A DNA stretch of 64,000 bases from Pseudoluteimonas sp047602125 (GCA_047602125.1 JASGIB010000001.1:806001-870000), one strand, 5' to 3'. Positions 15,669 through 25,373 are shown, numbered from the stretch's first letter. Translations and numbers: made by a program. The notes: a model not told the origin generated them from the letters alone.

Positions 15669-18600
15669 TGCGGACTACCCCATTCGGCCATCTGCTCGGC
15701 CAGCAGCTCGAACACGTTGCGCATCAGCTCGGGTTCCTGGTACGGCTTGCCGAGGTAGCGCTGCACGCCGATCTCCATCGCGCGCTGGCGGTGCTTCTCG
15801 CCGGTACGCGAGGTGATCATGATGATCGGCACGTCGCGCAGGCGCGTCTCCGCGCGCATCGCGGTGGCGAGTTCGTAGCCGTCCATGCGCGGCATTTCGA
15901 TGTCGAGCAGCATCAGGTCGGGCACGCGCTCGGCCATGCGCTCGAGCGCGTCGATGCCGTCCTTCGCGGTGGCGACCTCGATGTTGTGGCGTTCGAGCAC
16001 GCGCCCGGTGACCTTGCGCATCGTGACCGAGTCGTCGACCACCATGACCAGCGGCACGCGGCGCTGCGCGGTTTCCGGTTGCGGCTGCACGTCGCGCGGC
16101 AGCACCGCCTGGCGGCGCACCAGCGGCGCGACGTCGAGGATCACGACCACGCGGCCGTCGCCCATGATGGTCGCGCCGAAGATGCCCGGCACCGAGGCCA
16201 CCTGCGGCCCCACCGGCTTGACCACGATTTCGCGGTTGCCGACCACCTGGTCGACCAGCACCGCGGCGCGCAGGTCGCCGGCGCGGATGAGCAGGAGCGG
16301 CATCTGCAACTGGCCCTCGGCCTTGGCCGGCGCATGGCCGAGCAGGGAGCCGAGGTCGTGCACCTGGTAATCCTCGCCGCCGTAGCGATAGCTGGCGTCC
16401 GAAGCACCGAGTTCATCGCGGGAAATGCGGCCGACGCCGCGCACCGAGGCGATCGGCACCGCGTAGGTGGTCTCGCCGATGCGCACGAACACCGCCTGCG
16501 TGACCGCAAGGGTCTGCGGCAGGCGCAGGGTGAAGGCGGTGCCCTCGCCCGACTTCGAGCGGATGTCGAGCGAACCGCCGAGCTGGCGCACTTCGCTCGC
16601 GACCACGTCCATGCCGACGCCGCGGCCGGCGAGGCGGCTGACCGTTTCCGCGGTCGAGAAACCGGGCTCCATGATCAGCGCGTCGAGGTCGGATTCGGCC
16701 AGCACCGCGTCGTCGCGGATCAGGCCGCGCTCGACCGCGCGGCTGCGGATCGCATCGCGGTTGAGGCCGGCGCCGTCGTCGCGGATCTCGAGCACGACTT
16801 CCGAACCCTCGCGGCGCATCGCGATGGCGATGGAGCCTTCCTCGGGTTTCTTCGCCGACTTGCGTTCGGCCGGCGATTCGATGCCGTGCGCGACCGCGTT
16901 GCGCAGCATGTGCTCCAGCGGCGCGGTCATGTGCTCGAGCACGTTGCGGTCGAGTTCGCCCTGCGCGCCCTCGAGCCGGAGTTGCACCTGCTTGCCGGTT
17001 TCGCCCGCGGCCTGGCGCACGACGCGGCGCAGGCGCGGCACCAGCGAATCGAACGGCAGCATGCGCGTGCGCATGAGGCCTTCCTGCAGTTCCGAGCTCA
17101 CGCGCGACTGCTGCAACAGCAGGGTTTCGTACTGGCGGGTCAGGTCATCGAGCGTGCCCTGCAGGCTCGACATGTCCGCGGCCGATTCGGCCAGCGCGCG
17201 CGAGAGCTGCTGCAGGGTCGAGAAGCGGTCGAGTTCGAGCGGATCGAAGCTCTGGTCCTCGTTCTCGTGCTCGCGCTGGTAGCGCGCGATGATCTGCGCC
17301 TCGGTTTCGCTGTCGAGGCGCCGCAGCTGGTCGCGCAGTCGGGTGTTGGTCTGCTCCATTTCGACCATCGCCGAACGGAACGCGCCGAGCTGTTGCTCGA
17401 GGCGGGCGCGGTAGATCGCGACTTCGCCCGCGTAGTTGACGAGGCGATCGAGGAGGTCGGCGCGGATGCGCACCTGTTCCTGCGGCGCGCGCACCGCGCC
17501 ATCCTCGTCCTCGAAGCCCGCGGCCGAATCCATCGGCGCCGACAGCGGCTTGAGTTCGACCGGCTTGCGCTCCGGGGCCGGCGTGCCGGCGACGGCCGCC
17601 GGAATGTCCTCGCCGCGGGCGCGGGCGGTGAATTCCGCGATCAGGCCTTCCGGCAAGCCGATGGCGCGGCGCGCGTTGACGCGCGTGACCATGGCATGCA
17701 GGCGATCGAATCCGCGCTCGAGCAGGGGCACGCCGTCGCGGCCGAGTTCGCCGCGATGTTCGACCACGGCCTCGAGCAGGCTTTCCATCGAGTGCCCGAG
17801 TTCGCCCACGGCCATGATGCCGGCCATGCGCGCGCCGCCCTTGAGCGTGTGCAGGTCGCGCTGCAGCCCGACCAGGAGTTCGCGGTCGTGCGGGTTCTCG
17901 CGCAATTGCGCAAGCAGGCCGTCGGAATGATCGAGCAGGTCGCCCGATTCCTCGGCGAAGATGTCGACGAGTTCGGGGTCGAGGTCGCTGAGGTCCAGCG
18001 CTTCGTCCGGATCCTCGCTGCTCGCCGTCGTTGCCTGCAACGTCGCCAGCGCCTCGAGTTCGCGTGCCTTGGCGATGGCGGCACGTTCGGCTTCGCGGCG
18101 TTCGGCGGCGACGCGATCCTCGGCGGCACGACGCTCCGCCGCGACACGCTCTTCTTCCGCGCGACGTTCGGCCGTAAGGCGTTCGGCCTCGGCACGTTCG
18201 GCCTCGGCACGTTCGGCTTCCGCTTTCTCGGCCGCGATGCGTTCGGCTTCCGCTTTCTCGGCGGCAAGGCGTTCGGCTTCCGCCTGTTCAGCAGCAAGGC
18301 GCTCGGCCTCGGCGTGTTCCGCGGCGATGCGCTCCGCCTCCACCTTCTCGGCGGCGATGCGTTCGGCTTCCGCATTTTCAGCCGCGACACGCTCGGCTTC
18401 CGCCTGTTCCGCCGCAATGCGTTCGGCTTCCGCCTTTTCGGCCGCGAGGCGCTCCGCTTCGGCGTGTTCCGCGGCCACGCGTTCGGCTTCCGCCTGCTGC
18501 GCTGCGGCCTGCGCGGCATATTCCGCTTCCAGACGCGCGTATTCGGCTTCTTCCGCCGCGACGCGCTCGGCTTCGGCCTTCTCCGCCGCGAGGCGTTCGG

Positions 18601-21600
18601 CTTCGATACGCTCCGCTTCCGACCGTTCGGCCGCGAGGCGTTCGGCTTCGATACGCTCCGCTTCCGACCGTTCGGCCGCAAGGCGTTCGGCCTCCGCCTG
18701 TTCGGCGGCGAAACGCTCCGCCTCCAACCTTTCGGCTTCCGCTCGCTCGGCAGCGATGCGTTCTGCTTCGACGCGCTCCGCTTCGGCCTGTTCGGCCGCG
18801 ATGCGTTCCGCCTCGAGGCGTTCGGCTTCGGCCGCGGCCTGTTCCTCGGCGGCGCGGTCGGCTTCCGCCTGTTCGGCGGCAAGCCGATCGGCATCGGCAT
18901 GGACGTCGGACTCGATGGGTTCGAGCGCCATCGCCGTCGAAGGCAATTCGTATTCGTGTTCGCTGGGAGGCGGCGGTTCCGGCAGCGCGTCGCGCAGCGC
19001 GGCGAAGCGCGCGGCGAGTTCGCCCTGTCGCGCGACGCGCGGTTCCGGCTGCTTGAGCCCCGCGACCGTTCCCTGCACCGCGGTGGCGAGCGCCGCAAGC
19101 GCGGCGATGCCCTCGGCGCCGATGACCGACTTGGCGGCGAGCGCGCGCTTGACGTAGGCCTCGGCGGGCGTCACCGCTTCGGTGATCGCCGGCACTTCGG
19201 TCATCGCGAACGCGCCGTTCATCGTGTGCACGGCGCGCAGCAGCGCATCGCTGGCCGGTGCCGCGTCGCCCGCGTCCTGCAGCCAGTTCTCGACGGTGGC
19301 GAGGTGTCCGAGGACTTCGGCGTCGAGGATCTCGAGCAGCACCGGATCGACGCTGGCCGGCATGCCGTCGTCGATCGCCGGCGAGGCTTCGACCGCGGCC
19401 TCGACCGCGACCGGCGCTTCTTCGACGGGGGTTTCGACCGCCGCCGCCTGTTGCGCGCCGTAGAACACGTCCTCGCCCGCGGCGATGCGGTCGGCGATCG
19501 CTTCCATCCCGGCGAGGTCGGCGCCGATGCTGCCCTCGCCGCGCAGCGCCGCATGCAGTTGCGGCAGCGTGTAGAACGCCTGGTCGACCATCGCCACCAC
19601 CGCCGGGCTGGCGGGGCGCGAGGCATCGAGCACGCGGTTGAGCATGCCCTCTACCTTCCAGCTGAATTCGCCCAGCGCCTTGGCGCCGACGAGGCGGCCG
19701 CTGCCCTTGAGCGTGTGGAACACGCGACGGATCGGGCGCAGCTTCTCGAGGTCGTCCGGCGCCGCGCGCCACGGCGGCAGCAGGCCGTCGAGGTTGCGGA
19801 TTTCCTCCTCGAATTCCTCGAGGAACACTTCGCGGATCTCGTCGTCGATCTCGTCGCTGGTGGTGTCGAATCCGCCGGCCGCGGCATTCGCGGCACTGGG
19901 CGCGGGGCGCGCCACCACCGGCGCGGCGGGAACGGCGGCGGGCGTTTCCGGCACCGGTTCGGCGGGCGCGGCCTGTACGGCGGCGTCCTGCATTTCCGCC
20001 TCGACCGGATCGAACGACGCGCTGGGCGCGATCTCGACCGGCACCGGCGTTTCCGGCGGCAGCGGCCAGTAGCCGAGCGATTCGAGGCTGCCCTGCGCGA
20101 TCTCGAGGATGTCGTCGCGGTGCGGGCGCTGTTCGCGCAAGGCCTCGAGGTAATACTCGAGGCTGGCGAGCGCATCGGCGAGCGTGTCGAGTTGGCGGCC
20201 GTTCGGCACGCGGCGGCGCGCGATCAGTTCGGACTGGGTGAAGCGGCGGATCCCGGCGAGGTAATCGGCGGGAACGGAAAGCTCGAGGATCTGCAGCGCG
20301 CCTTCGACTTCCTGCAGCAGGCGCGGCACTTCGGACAGCTGCGCATGGTCCCAGTTGGTTTCGACGAAGGCGACGAAGGCCTGGCGCGCGTCGGCGAAAT
20401 TGGCGATGGCCTCGCGCACCAGCACGTCGAGGACCTTGCGCGATTCGCCGGCGATGACGTCCTCGGCGCCGGCCTCGGTGCCGAGCCGCGCGACCTGGTC
20501 GTCGAGCGAAGCGTCGACGAACAGCAACGCGCCGGCGATGTCGAGCAACGCGCCTTCCTCGGCCGCGCGTTCGCCGCCGACGATCGCGCGCAGCGCGCTT
20601 TCCTGTTCGGCGACGAGGTGGCGCGCGGTGCCGAGGCCGAGCATGCCCAGCGTGTCGGAAATGCGATCGAGTGACTCCACCTGCGGCTGCAATTCGGCGA
20701 CGTCGCGGTTGCCGGTGCGCAGGTGCAGGTCGAGCGCGTCCTTGACCCGCAGCAGGTCTTCCTTCAGTGCCGCGGCCACGGTGTCGAGCAGGGCACGGTT
20801 GCGGCCGCTGACGCTGCCGCGCGCGTGTTCGAGTTCCTCCGCGGTCGGCGCGGGCGCGTCGAGGTCGAAGGTCTGGCGCAATTCCTGCAGCGCGGGATGG
20901 TCGCCGGCCTGCGCAGCGTGGTAGAGCAATTGCCGCGTCGGCTCGAGCACCGCATCGGCGCGGCCGGGCTCAAGGTCGTTGCCACCGAACTGGTGGCGCG
21001 CCTCGCGTTCGACGCCGGCGAAAGCCTGGCGCAGGCCCGTGCCGGGCGACACCGCGCCGGCCTGCATCGCGTGCGCCATCGAGGCGGCGACCCAGAGCAT
21101 GCGTTGCGTCGCTTCGTCGCGCGCGTGTCCGACGAGGCCTTCGGCCGCGGCGGCGAGCGCGTTCGCATCGGCGGGCGCGCCCGAGTCGGGCCATTGCGCC
21201 AGCGCGTCGGAGAATTTCGCGAGCTGCGCCTGCGCGGCATCGTCGGTGGCGGCAGCGCTCGCGGCGGCCGGCAGCGGGCGGTGCAGGTCGGGCGCGAACA
21301 GCACGCTTTCGTTGAGGCCCGGGGCGCCGCGCGCCGCGCGCAATTCGTTGAGCAGCGGCAACAGCACGATCGGGATGTCGCGATGCCCGCCCTGCAACCG
21401 TTCCAGGTAATCGGGCAGCAGCACCACCCCGCGCATCAGCGCCGCGCTGGCTTCGTCGCGGTTGCGTGCCTCGCCGTTGGCGAGCGTGGTCGCGAGCGTT
21501 TCCATTTCCTCGCCGACCATCGCCGGCGCGTACAGCTCGAGCATGCGCAGGCTGCCCTGCACCTGGTGCAGCAGCGTGGCGCATGCGCGCATGCGGCCGT

Positions 21601-21724
21601 TGTCGTCCGGATCCTCGGCGTAGGCCTCGATCTCCAGCCGCGCCTGGCGCAGGGTTTCGTCCAGCTCCGGCTTGATCCAGCCGAGCGCGGTGAAATCGAT
21701 CGCATCGCGAAGCGCAGTCGTCAT
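15665..21724 (-). CDS. chpA: ChpA hybrid histidine kinase of the Pil-Chp chemosensory system
   Basis: 2019-residue CheA-type hybrid kinase controlling type IV pilus extension and retraction. The N-terminal half holds several Hpt-like four-helix modules. Canonical phospho-His occur at about 670 (H-T-L-K-G-S-G), 833 (H-T-M-N-G-A-F) and 1292 (H-T-L-K-G-G-A-R); two earlier modules (L-L-H-Q-V-Q-G-S and L-L-Q-E-V-E-G-A) look degenerate. A long A-E-A-E-R-x-A-A-E repeat fills about residues 940-1225. Then come the dimerisation helices, HATPase (L-R-N-A-V-A-H-G-I-E-S-P near 1608), a CheW-like regulatory domain, and a C-terminal receiver with phospho-acceptor Asp at about 1941 (L-L-D-I-E-M-P). It is coupled to the downstream chpB-like gene by a 4-bp overlap. 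Confidence 0.95.
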   Translation of the reverse strand: MTTALRDAIDFTALGWIKPELDETLRQARLEIEAYAEDPDDNGRMRACATLLHQVQGSLRMLELYAPAMVGEEMETLATTLANGEARNRDEASAALMRGVVLLPDYLERLQGGHRDIPIVLLPLLNELRAARGAPGLNESVLFAPDLHRPLPAAASAAATDDAAQAQLAKFSDALAQWPDSGAPADANALAAAAEGLVGHARDEATQRMLWVAASMAHAMQAGAVSPGTGLRQAFAGVEREARHQFGGNDLEPGRADAVLEPTRQLLYHAAQAGDHPALQELRQTFDLDAPAPTAEELEHARGSVSGRNRALLDTVAAALKEDLLRVKDALDLHLRTGNRDVAELQPQVESLDRISDTLGMLGLGTARHLVAEQESALRAIVGGERAAEEGALLDIAGALLFVDASLDDQVARLGTEAGAEDVIAGESRKVLDVLVREAIANFADARQAFVAFVETNWDHAQLSEVPRLLQEVEGALQILELSVPADYLAGIRRFTQSELIARRRVPNGRQLDTLADALASLEYYLEALREQRPHRDDILEIAQGSLESLGYWPLPPETPVPVEIAPSASFDPVEAEMQDAAVQAAPAEPVPETPAAVPAAPVVARPAPSAANAAAGGFDTTSDEIDDEIREVFLEEFEEEIRNLDGLLPPWRAAPDDLEKLRPIRRVFHTLKGSGRLVGAKALGEFSWKVEGMLNRVLDASRPASPAVVAMVDQAFYTLPQLHAALRGEGSIGADLAGMEAIADRIAAGEDVFYGAQQAAAVETPVEEAPVAVEAAVEASPAIDDGMPASVDPVLLEILDAEVLGHLATVENWLQDAGDAAPASDALLRAVHTMNGAFAMTEVPAITEAVTPAEAYVKRALAAKSVIGAEGIAALAALATAVQGTVAGLKQPEPRVARQGELAARFAALRDALPEPPPPSEHEYELPSTAMALEPIESDVHADADRLAAEQAEADRAAEEQAAAEAERLEAERIAAEQAEAERVEAERIAAERAEAERLEAERFAAEQAEAERLAAERSEAERIEAERLAAERSEAERIEAERLAAEKAEAERVAAEEAEYARLEAEYAAQAAAQQAEAERVAAEHAEAERLAAEKAEAERIAAEQAEAERVAAENAEAERIAAEKVEAERIAAEHAEAERLAAEQAEAERLAAEKAEAERIAAEKAEAERAEAERAEAERLTAERRAEEERVAAERRAAEDRVAAERREAERAAIAKARELEALATLQATTASSEDPDEALDLSDLDPELVDIFAEESGDLLDHSDGLLAQLRENPHDRELLVGLQRDLHTLKGGARMAGIMAVGELGHSMESLLEAVVEHRGELGRDGVPLLERGFDRLHAMVTRVNARRAIGLPEGLIAEFTARARGEDIPAAVAGTPAPERKPVELKPLSAPMDSAAGFEDEDGAVRAPQEQVRIRADLLDRLVNYAGEVAIYRARLEQQLGAFRSAMVEMEQTNTRLRDQLRRLDSETEAQIIARYQREHENEDQSFDPLELDRFSTLQQLSRALAESAADMSSLQGTLDDLTRQYETLLLQQSRVSSELQEGLMRTRMLPFDSLVPRLRRVVRQAAGETGKQVQLRLEGAQGELDRNVLEHMTAPLEHMLRNAVAHGIESPAERKSAKKPEEGSIAIAMRREGSEVVLEIRDDGAGLNRDAIRSRAVERGLIRDDAVLAESDLDALIMEPGFSTAETVSRLAGRGVGMDVVASEVRQLGGSLDIRSKSGEGTAFTLRLPQTLAVTQAVFVRIGETTYAVPIASVRGVGRISRDELGASDASYRYGGEDYQVHDLGSLLGHAPAKAEGQLQMPLLLIRAGDLRAAVLVDQVVGNREIVVKPVGPQVASVPGIFGATIMGDGRVVVILDVAPLVRRQAVLPRDVQPQPETAQRRVPLVMVVDDSVTMRKVTGRVLERHNIEVATAKDGIDALERMAERVPDLMLLDIEMPRMDGYELATAMRAETRLRDVPIIMITSRTGEKHRQRAMEIGVQRYLGKPYQEPELMRNVFELLAEQMAEWGSPQ
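18060..18905 (-). repeat. AEAER-type coding repeat within chpA, with a 45-bp tandem duplication
   Basis: About 285 codons of chpA are built from near-identical 15-30 bp units encoding A-E-A-E-R-(L/I/V)-A-A-E-(K/Q/R). Bases 18601-18645 and 18646-18690 are a direct tandem duplication identical at 44 of 45 positions, encoding S-E-A-E-R-I-E-A-E-R-L-A-A-E-R. A 15-bp unit repeats near 18180-18215. The peptide should form a long, highly charged single helix or coiled coil separating the Hpt modules from the kinase core. Confidence 0.88.
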
Positions 21725-21803
21725 CGGCTGGCTCCGGTCGGCGAGCGTTCTGCGGCGAATCGGCGGGCGCCGTGCTTGTCCATGCCCGTGCGTGCTCCCG
21801 CGG

Positions 21804-23825
21804 TCAGGCCGGCAGCTTGAAGTCGGCGACCGAACGACGAAGGTCGGCCGCGAGCTGCGCCAGGTTTCCGATCGACGCCGCGGTCTGGTTCGCGCCCTGC
21901 GAGGTCTGCGCGGTGATCGACTGGATCGTGTTCATCGTCGTGGTGATGTTCGTCGCCGCCGCGGACTGCTGCTGCGCCGCGCTGGAAATGCCCTGGATGA
22001 GGGTGGACAGGTCCGACGACACCTTTTCGATCTCGCCCAGCGCGGTACCCGCGTCCTCGGCGAGGCGCGCGCCGGCGACCACTTCCGAGGTGGTCTGTTC
22101 CATCGAACTCACCGCTTCGTTGGTGTCGGACTGAATCGTCTGCACCAGCGTCTCGATGCGCTTGGTCGCGTTGGACGCGCGTTCGGCGAGGCGCTGCACT
22201 TCGTCGGCCACCACCGCGAACCCGCGGCCCGCCTCGCCGGCCGAGGCCGCCTGGATGGCCGCGTTCAGCGCGAGGATGTTCGTCTGCTCGGAGATGTCGT
22301 TGATCAGTTCCACGATCGAGCCGATTTCCTGCGAGCTTTCGCCGAGGCGCTTGATGCGCTTCGAGGTTTCCTGGATCTGGTCGCGGATCGAGTCCATGCC
22401 GGCGATCGTCTGCCGCACCACGTCCGCGCCATTGGTCGCGATCTGCACCGAGCGCTGCGCCACTTCCGCGGACTCGGCGGAGTTCTTCGACACCTGGTTG
22501 ATGCTCTGCGCGATTTCGTTGATGCGGTTCGAGGCGGAATTGATCTCGGTCGCCTGGTGTTCGGCGGCCTCGGCGAGGTGCATGGCGGTCGCCTGCGTTT
22601 CCTGCGCGCTCGATGCCACCTGCACCGATGTGTCGTTGATCGTTCCCACCAGGCTGCGCAGCTGTTCCACCGCGAAGTTGATCGAGTCCGCGATCGCGCC
22701 GGTCATGTCCTCGGTCACGGTCGCCTTCACGGTGAGGTCGCCTTCGGCGAGCGAACCCATTTCGTCCAGCAGGCGCATGATCGCCTCCTGGTTGCGGTTG
22801 TTCAGTTCGAGGGTGCCCTGGTAGCGCTGGCGCTGCGCGCGGCTCAGCGCGAACAACAGGCCGACGATCGAGGCGAGCACCAGCAGGCCGGAAAGGATGC
22901 TGACCCACACGCCGCCGATGATGCTGGTGTCCTTCAGCGAGCCGAACGCGGTGAACGAGGCGAACAGCTTCTCGCTGTCGGCCAGCAGCTTGTCCGAACC
23001 GGTCGCGAGCGAAGTCGCGGCGGCCTGCGCACGGAACAGGTCGGACGAGCTGCCGAGCAGCGCGTCCAGGTCCTTCTTCATCCCGGTCCAGGTCGCGGTA
23101 GCCTGGTTCAGCGCGGCGATCGCGCTGGGATTGCCGAGCTTCTGCACGTTGAGCGTGGCATCGCCCTGGCGCAGGCCCGCGAGCACCTGCGCGAACACCC
23201 CGGAGTCGCGGCCGAGCGCGTCGCCGGCCATCGAGGCGCCGGCGCCGCCGGCGCGGATTTCGGCGACGCGGCGGGCCATGGTCGCGGCCAGCACCACTTC
23301 GCGCAGGGCGATGTAGATCTGCGAGGACGGCGAACCGGATGCCGACATCGCGCGCACCACTTCGTCCATCTGCGCCTGCAGCTGCGGCACCTGCTGGGTG
23401 AAGCGGTCGGCGTTGCCGGCGAGGCCGAGCACCGCCTGCTGGCTGGCGGTCACCTGTTCGGCGTTCTTGGCCAGCGGGGCCCAGGTCGCGGTCACGGTCT
23501 TGATCGGCCCGGCCACGCCCGCGGTGCTGCCGAAGCGGTCGTTGAGCAGCTTGATGTCGCCGTCGATCTGGTCCTTGGTCGCCTTGAACGCCGTGAACGA
23601 ATCGGCGTTGCCGCCCACCGCCTCGCGGCCCTGGTTGGCGAGCCGCTGCGAATTCACCTGCAGGTCCGAGGCCGCGCCGCTGGCGCCGCTCAGGCGCGAG
23701 GCCTTGTAGATCGAATAGCCGGTGTTCGCGCCGAACACGACCAGCGAAGCGACCAGCAGGCCCAACCAGAAGTTGGTGCTGAGGTTGCGGCCCTTGCCGG
23801 AGATGTTGTCCATTGCAGTGCTCAT
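21804..23825 (-). CDS. pilJ: Methyl-accepting chemotaxis protein PilJ
   Basis: 673-residue chemoreceptor of the Pil-Chp system. An N-terminal membrane helix (N-F-W-L-G-L-L-V-A-S-L-V-V-F) is followed by a periplasmic region with two PilJ-like helical modules and a second helix near residue 320 (W-V-S-I-L-S-G-L-L-V-L-A-S-I-V-G-L-L). A HAMP-like segment and the cytoplasmic signalling hairpin come next, with the conserved tip I-S-E-Q-T-N-I-L-A-L-N-A-A-I-Q-A-A. It signals through PilI and ChpA. The ATG at 23823 precedes M-S-T-A-M-D-N; a second Met four codons on is possible. Confidence 0.95.
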   Translation of the reverse strand: MSTAMDNISGKGRNLSTNFWLGLLVASLVVFGANTGYSIYKASRLSGASGAASDLQVNSQRLANQGREAVGGNADSFTAFKATKDQIDGDIKLLNDRFGSTAGVAGPIKTVTATWAPLAKNAEQVTASQQAVLGLAGNADRFTQQVPQLQAQMDEVVRAMSASGSPSSQIYIALREVVLAATMARRVAEIRAGGAGASMAGDALGRDSGVFAQVLAGLRQGDATLNVQKLGNPSAIAALNQATATWTGMKKDLDALLGSSSDLFRAQAAATSLATGSDKLLADSEKLFASFTAFGSLKDTSIIGGVWVSILSGLLVLASIVGLLFALSRAQRQRYQGTLELNNRNQEAIMRLLDEMGSLAEGDLTVKATVTEDMTGAIADSINFAVEQLRSLVGTINDTSVQVASSAQETQATAMHLAEAAEHQATEINSASNRINEIAQSINQVSKNSAESAEVAQRSVQIATNGADVVRQTIAGMDSIRDQIQETSKRIKRLGESSQEIGSIVELINDISEQTNILALNAAIQAASAGEAGRGFAVVADEVQRLAERASNATKRIETLVQTIQSDTNEAVSSMEQTTSEVVAGARLAEDAGTALGEIEKVSSDLSTLIQGISSAAQQQSAAATNITTTMNTIQSITAQTSQGANQTAASIGNLAQLAADLRRSVADFKLPA

Positions 23826-23870
23826 GGTGTGACCTCGACCTTCCTGTGCGTTGCGCGGTACGGCGATTGC

Positions 23871-24500
23871 CTAGGCCGCGGCCTGTCTGAACTCGGGCGT
23901 GCGCGCCAGCCGGTCCAGGCTGAACACGCCCCACTCGTGGTCGCCGAGGCGGTACGCGCGCTCGACGAAATTGGCGTAGCGGCCGTCCGCGAGCGGCGCG
24001 GCCTCGATCTTCTGTTCCTCGACGAAGCTGCGCTGCCCGAACAGTTCGTCGATCGTCACCGCGACGTTGCCGCCCGGCTGGCGCACGACCAACACGCGCT
24101 GGCCTTCGTGCAGCACGGTGCGCTCGCCCTCGAGGAACTGCTTGAGGTCGACGATCGGCAGCAGGTTGCCGCGGATGTTGGCGACGCCGAGCATCCACGG
24201 CTGCGCGCCCGGAACCGGCGTGACCGGCGGCATGCCGAGGATTTCCACCACCTCGTCGAAGCCGGAGGCGAGGCGGCGCTGGCCGACGCGATAACCGACG
24301 CCACGCCACAAACCGGGCGCATCGAGCTGTTCGGGCAGGCCGACGACGTGCGCGAGGCTGCGGGTCTCGTAGTCCTGCAGGACCGAGAACGGATCGGTGG
24401 TGCGCGGCGCCTCGGTTGCGGGCGACGGCTCTTGCCGGCGTTCCTCCGCCGGGGCGGCCAACGATCCGCGATTGCCCTTGCCGTGCTTGTGCTTCGACAT
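23871..24500 (-). CDS. pilI: CheW-like coupling protein PilI
   Basis: 209 residues. The N-terminal 30 are basic and of low complexity (M-S-K-H-K-H-G-K-G-N-R-G). The CheW domain follows: V-G-L-P-E-Q-L-D, W-M-L-G-V-A-N-I-R-G-N-L-L-P-I-V-D-L, R-V-L-V-V-R-Q-P-G-G-N-V-A, and F-S-L-D-R-L. It couples PilJ to the ChpA kinase. It lies 4 bp after pilH and 45 bp before pilJ in the leftward operon. It is slightly longer than P. aeruginosa PilI (178 residues) because of the N-terminal tail. Confidence 0.93.
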   Translation of the reverse strand: MSKHKHGKGNRGSLAAPAEERRQEPSPATEAPRTTDPFSVLQDYETRSLAHVVGLPEQLDAPGLWRGVGYRVGQRRLASGFDEVVEILGMPPVTPVPGAQPWMLGVANIRGNLLPIVDLKQFLEGERTVLHEGQRVLVVRQPGGNVAVTIDELFGQRSFVEEQKIEAAPLADGRYANFVERAYRLGDHEWGVFSLDRLARTPEFRQAAA

Positions 24501-24504
24501 CGGA

Positions 24505-24870
24505 TCAGGCCGCCAGCACTTCGTTGATGCGCCCGATCAGTTCATCCTCGTTGGGCGGCTTGACGATGTAGTCGCGCGCGCCCTGGCGCATGCCCCAGGC
24601 CTTGTCGGTTTCCATCCCCTTGGTGCTGACGATCAGCACCGGGATCGCGCTGGTGACCTTGTCGCGCGACAGCGCGCGGGTCGCCTGGAAGCCGTTCATG
24701 CCCGGCAGGACCACGTCCATCAGCACCAGGTCCGGCAGTTCGCGCTTGCAGACCTCGATGCCGTCCTCGGCGCTGCCCGAGGTCAGCACCTGGTGGCCGT
24801 TGCGCTGCAGCAGCTGGCTGAGCACGGCGGCGTCCGTCGACGAGTCCTCGATCAAAAGAATGCGTGCCAT
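24505..24870 (-). CDS. pilH: Response regulator PilH
   Basis: 121-residue single-domain receiver. It has I-E-D-S (Asp9), phospho-acceptor Asp52 in V-L-M-D-V-V-L-P-G-M-N-G, the switch Ser in I-V-S-T-K-G, and Lys of V-K-P-P. In Pil-Chp systems PilH opposes PilG, favouring retraction or acting as a phosphate sink. It sits 20 bp downstream of pilG and 4 bp upstream of pilI. The S-T-K-G-M-E-T-D-K-A-W segment is the usual distinguishing mark of PilH. Confidence 0.95.
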   Translation of the reverse strand: MARILLIEDSSTDAAVLSQLLQRNGHQVLTSGSAEDGIEVCKRELPDLVLMDVVLPGMNGFQATRALSRDKVTSAIPVLIVSTKGMETDKAWGMRQGARDYIVKPPNEDELIGRINEVLAA

Positions 24871-24890
24871 GTGCTTGCCTTACCCCCCGG

Positions 24891-25292
24891 TCAGGCGTGG
24901 ACGTGCGTGCGGATCGCGTCGAGGAGTTCCTCGCGCGTGAACGGCTTGGTGACGTATTGCTCGGAACCGACGATGCGGCCGCGCGCCTTGTCGAACAGGC
25001 CGTCCTTGGAGGACAGCATGATCACTGGCGTGTTCTTGAACAGCTGGTTGTTCTTGATCAGCGCGCAGGTCTGGTAGCCGTCCAGGCGCGGCATCATGAT
25101 GTCGACGAAGATGATCTGCGGGCGCTGGTCGGCGATCTTCGCCAGCGCCTCGAAGCCGTCGGTGGCGGTGATGACGTCCGCGCCCTCGCGCCGGAGCAGC
25201 GTCTCCGCCGTGCGCCGGATGGTCTTCGAATCATCGATGACCATGACCCGCAGGCCCTCGAGGCCCCCGGATCCGTTCTCGTCCTGCACCAT
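24891..25292 (-). CDS. pilG: Response regulator PilG
   Basis: 133-residue CheY-like receiver promoting pilus extension. It shows V-M-V-I-D-D-S-K-T-I-R-R, phospho-acceptor Asp64 in F-V-D-I-M-M-P-R-L-D-G-Y, M-L-S-S-K-D-G-L-F-D-K-A, and Y-V-T-K-P-F. I chose the ATG at 25290-25292, because GGGGAG lies 6 bases upstream; a GTG at 25296-25298 is also in frame. It is the first gene of pilGHIJ-chpA-chpB-chpC, with a good sigma-70 promoter upstream, and is divergent from gshB. Confidence 0.95.
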   Translation of the reverse strand: MVQDENGSGGLEGLRVMVIDDSKTIRRTAETLLRREGADVITATDGFEALAKIADQRPQIIFVDIMMPRLDGYQTCALIKNNQLFKNTPVIMLSSKDGLFDKARGRIVGSEQYVTKPFTREELLDAIRTHVHA

Positions 25293-25342
25293 GCCCACTC
25301 CCCTGTTCGTCGTGCTGCATGTCTCTGCAGCTACGCAGCTGC

Positions 25343-25373
25343 CTTATATCCCAAGCTGGACGCAGGGTGTCAA
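25343..25373 (-). promoter_or_regulatory. Candidate sigma-70 promoter for the pilG operon
   Basis: Read on the minus strand, a perfect -35 TTGACA (25368-25373) is followed 19 bases later by TATAAG (25343-25348). Reading GATATA as the -10 gives a spacing of 17. The start of pilG lies about 50 bases downstream. This is the clearest promoter in the window and would drive the whole chemosensory cluster. Confidence 0.6.

Noticed and set aside
18060..18905. CRISPR-like array suggested by regular short repeats
   Set aside because: The repeats are in frame within chpA, with no unique spacers, no leader and no cas genes; they encode a charged helix.
15557..20674. Very long open frame (1705 codons) on the plus strand opposite chpA
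   Set aside because: It is antisense to the well-supported ChpA kinase, its translation is low-complexity Arg/His/Ala-rich without any domain, and GC-rich codon bias commonly leaves such mirror frames open.
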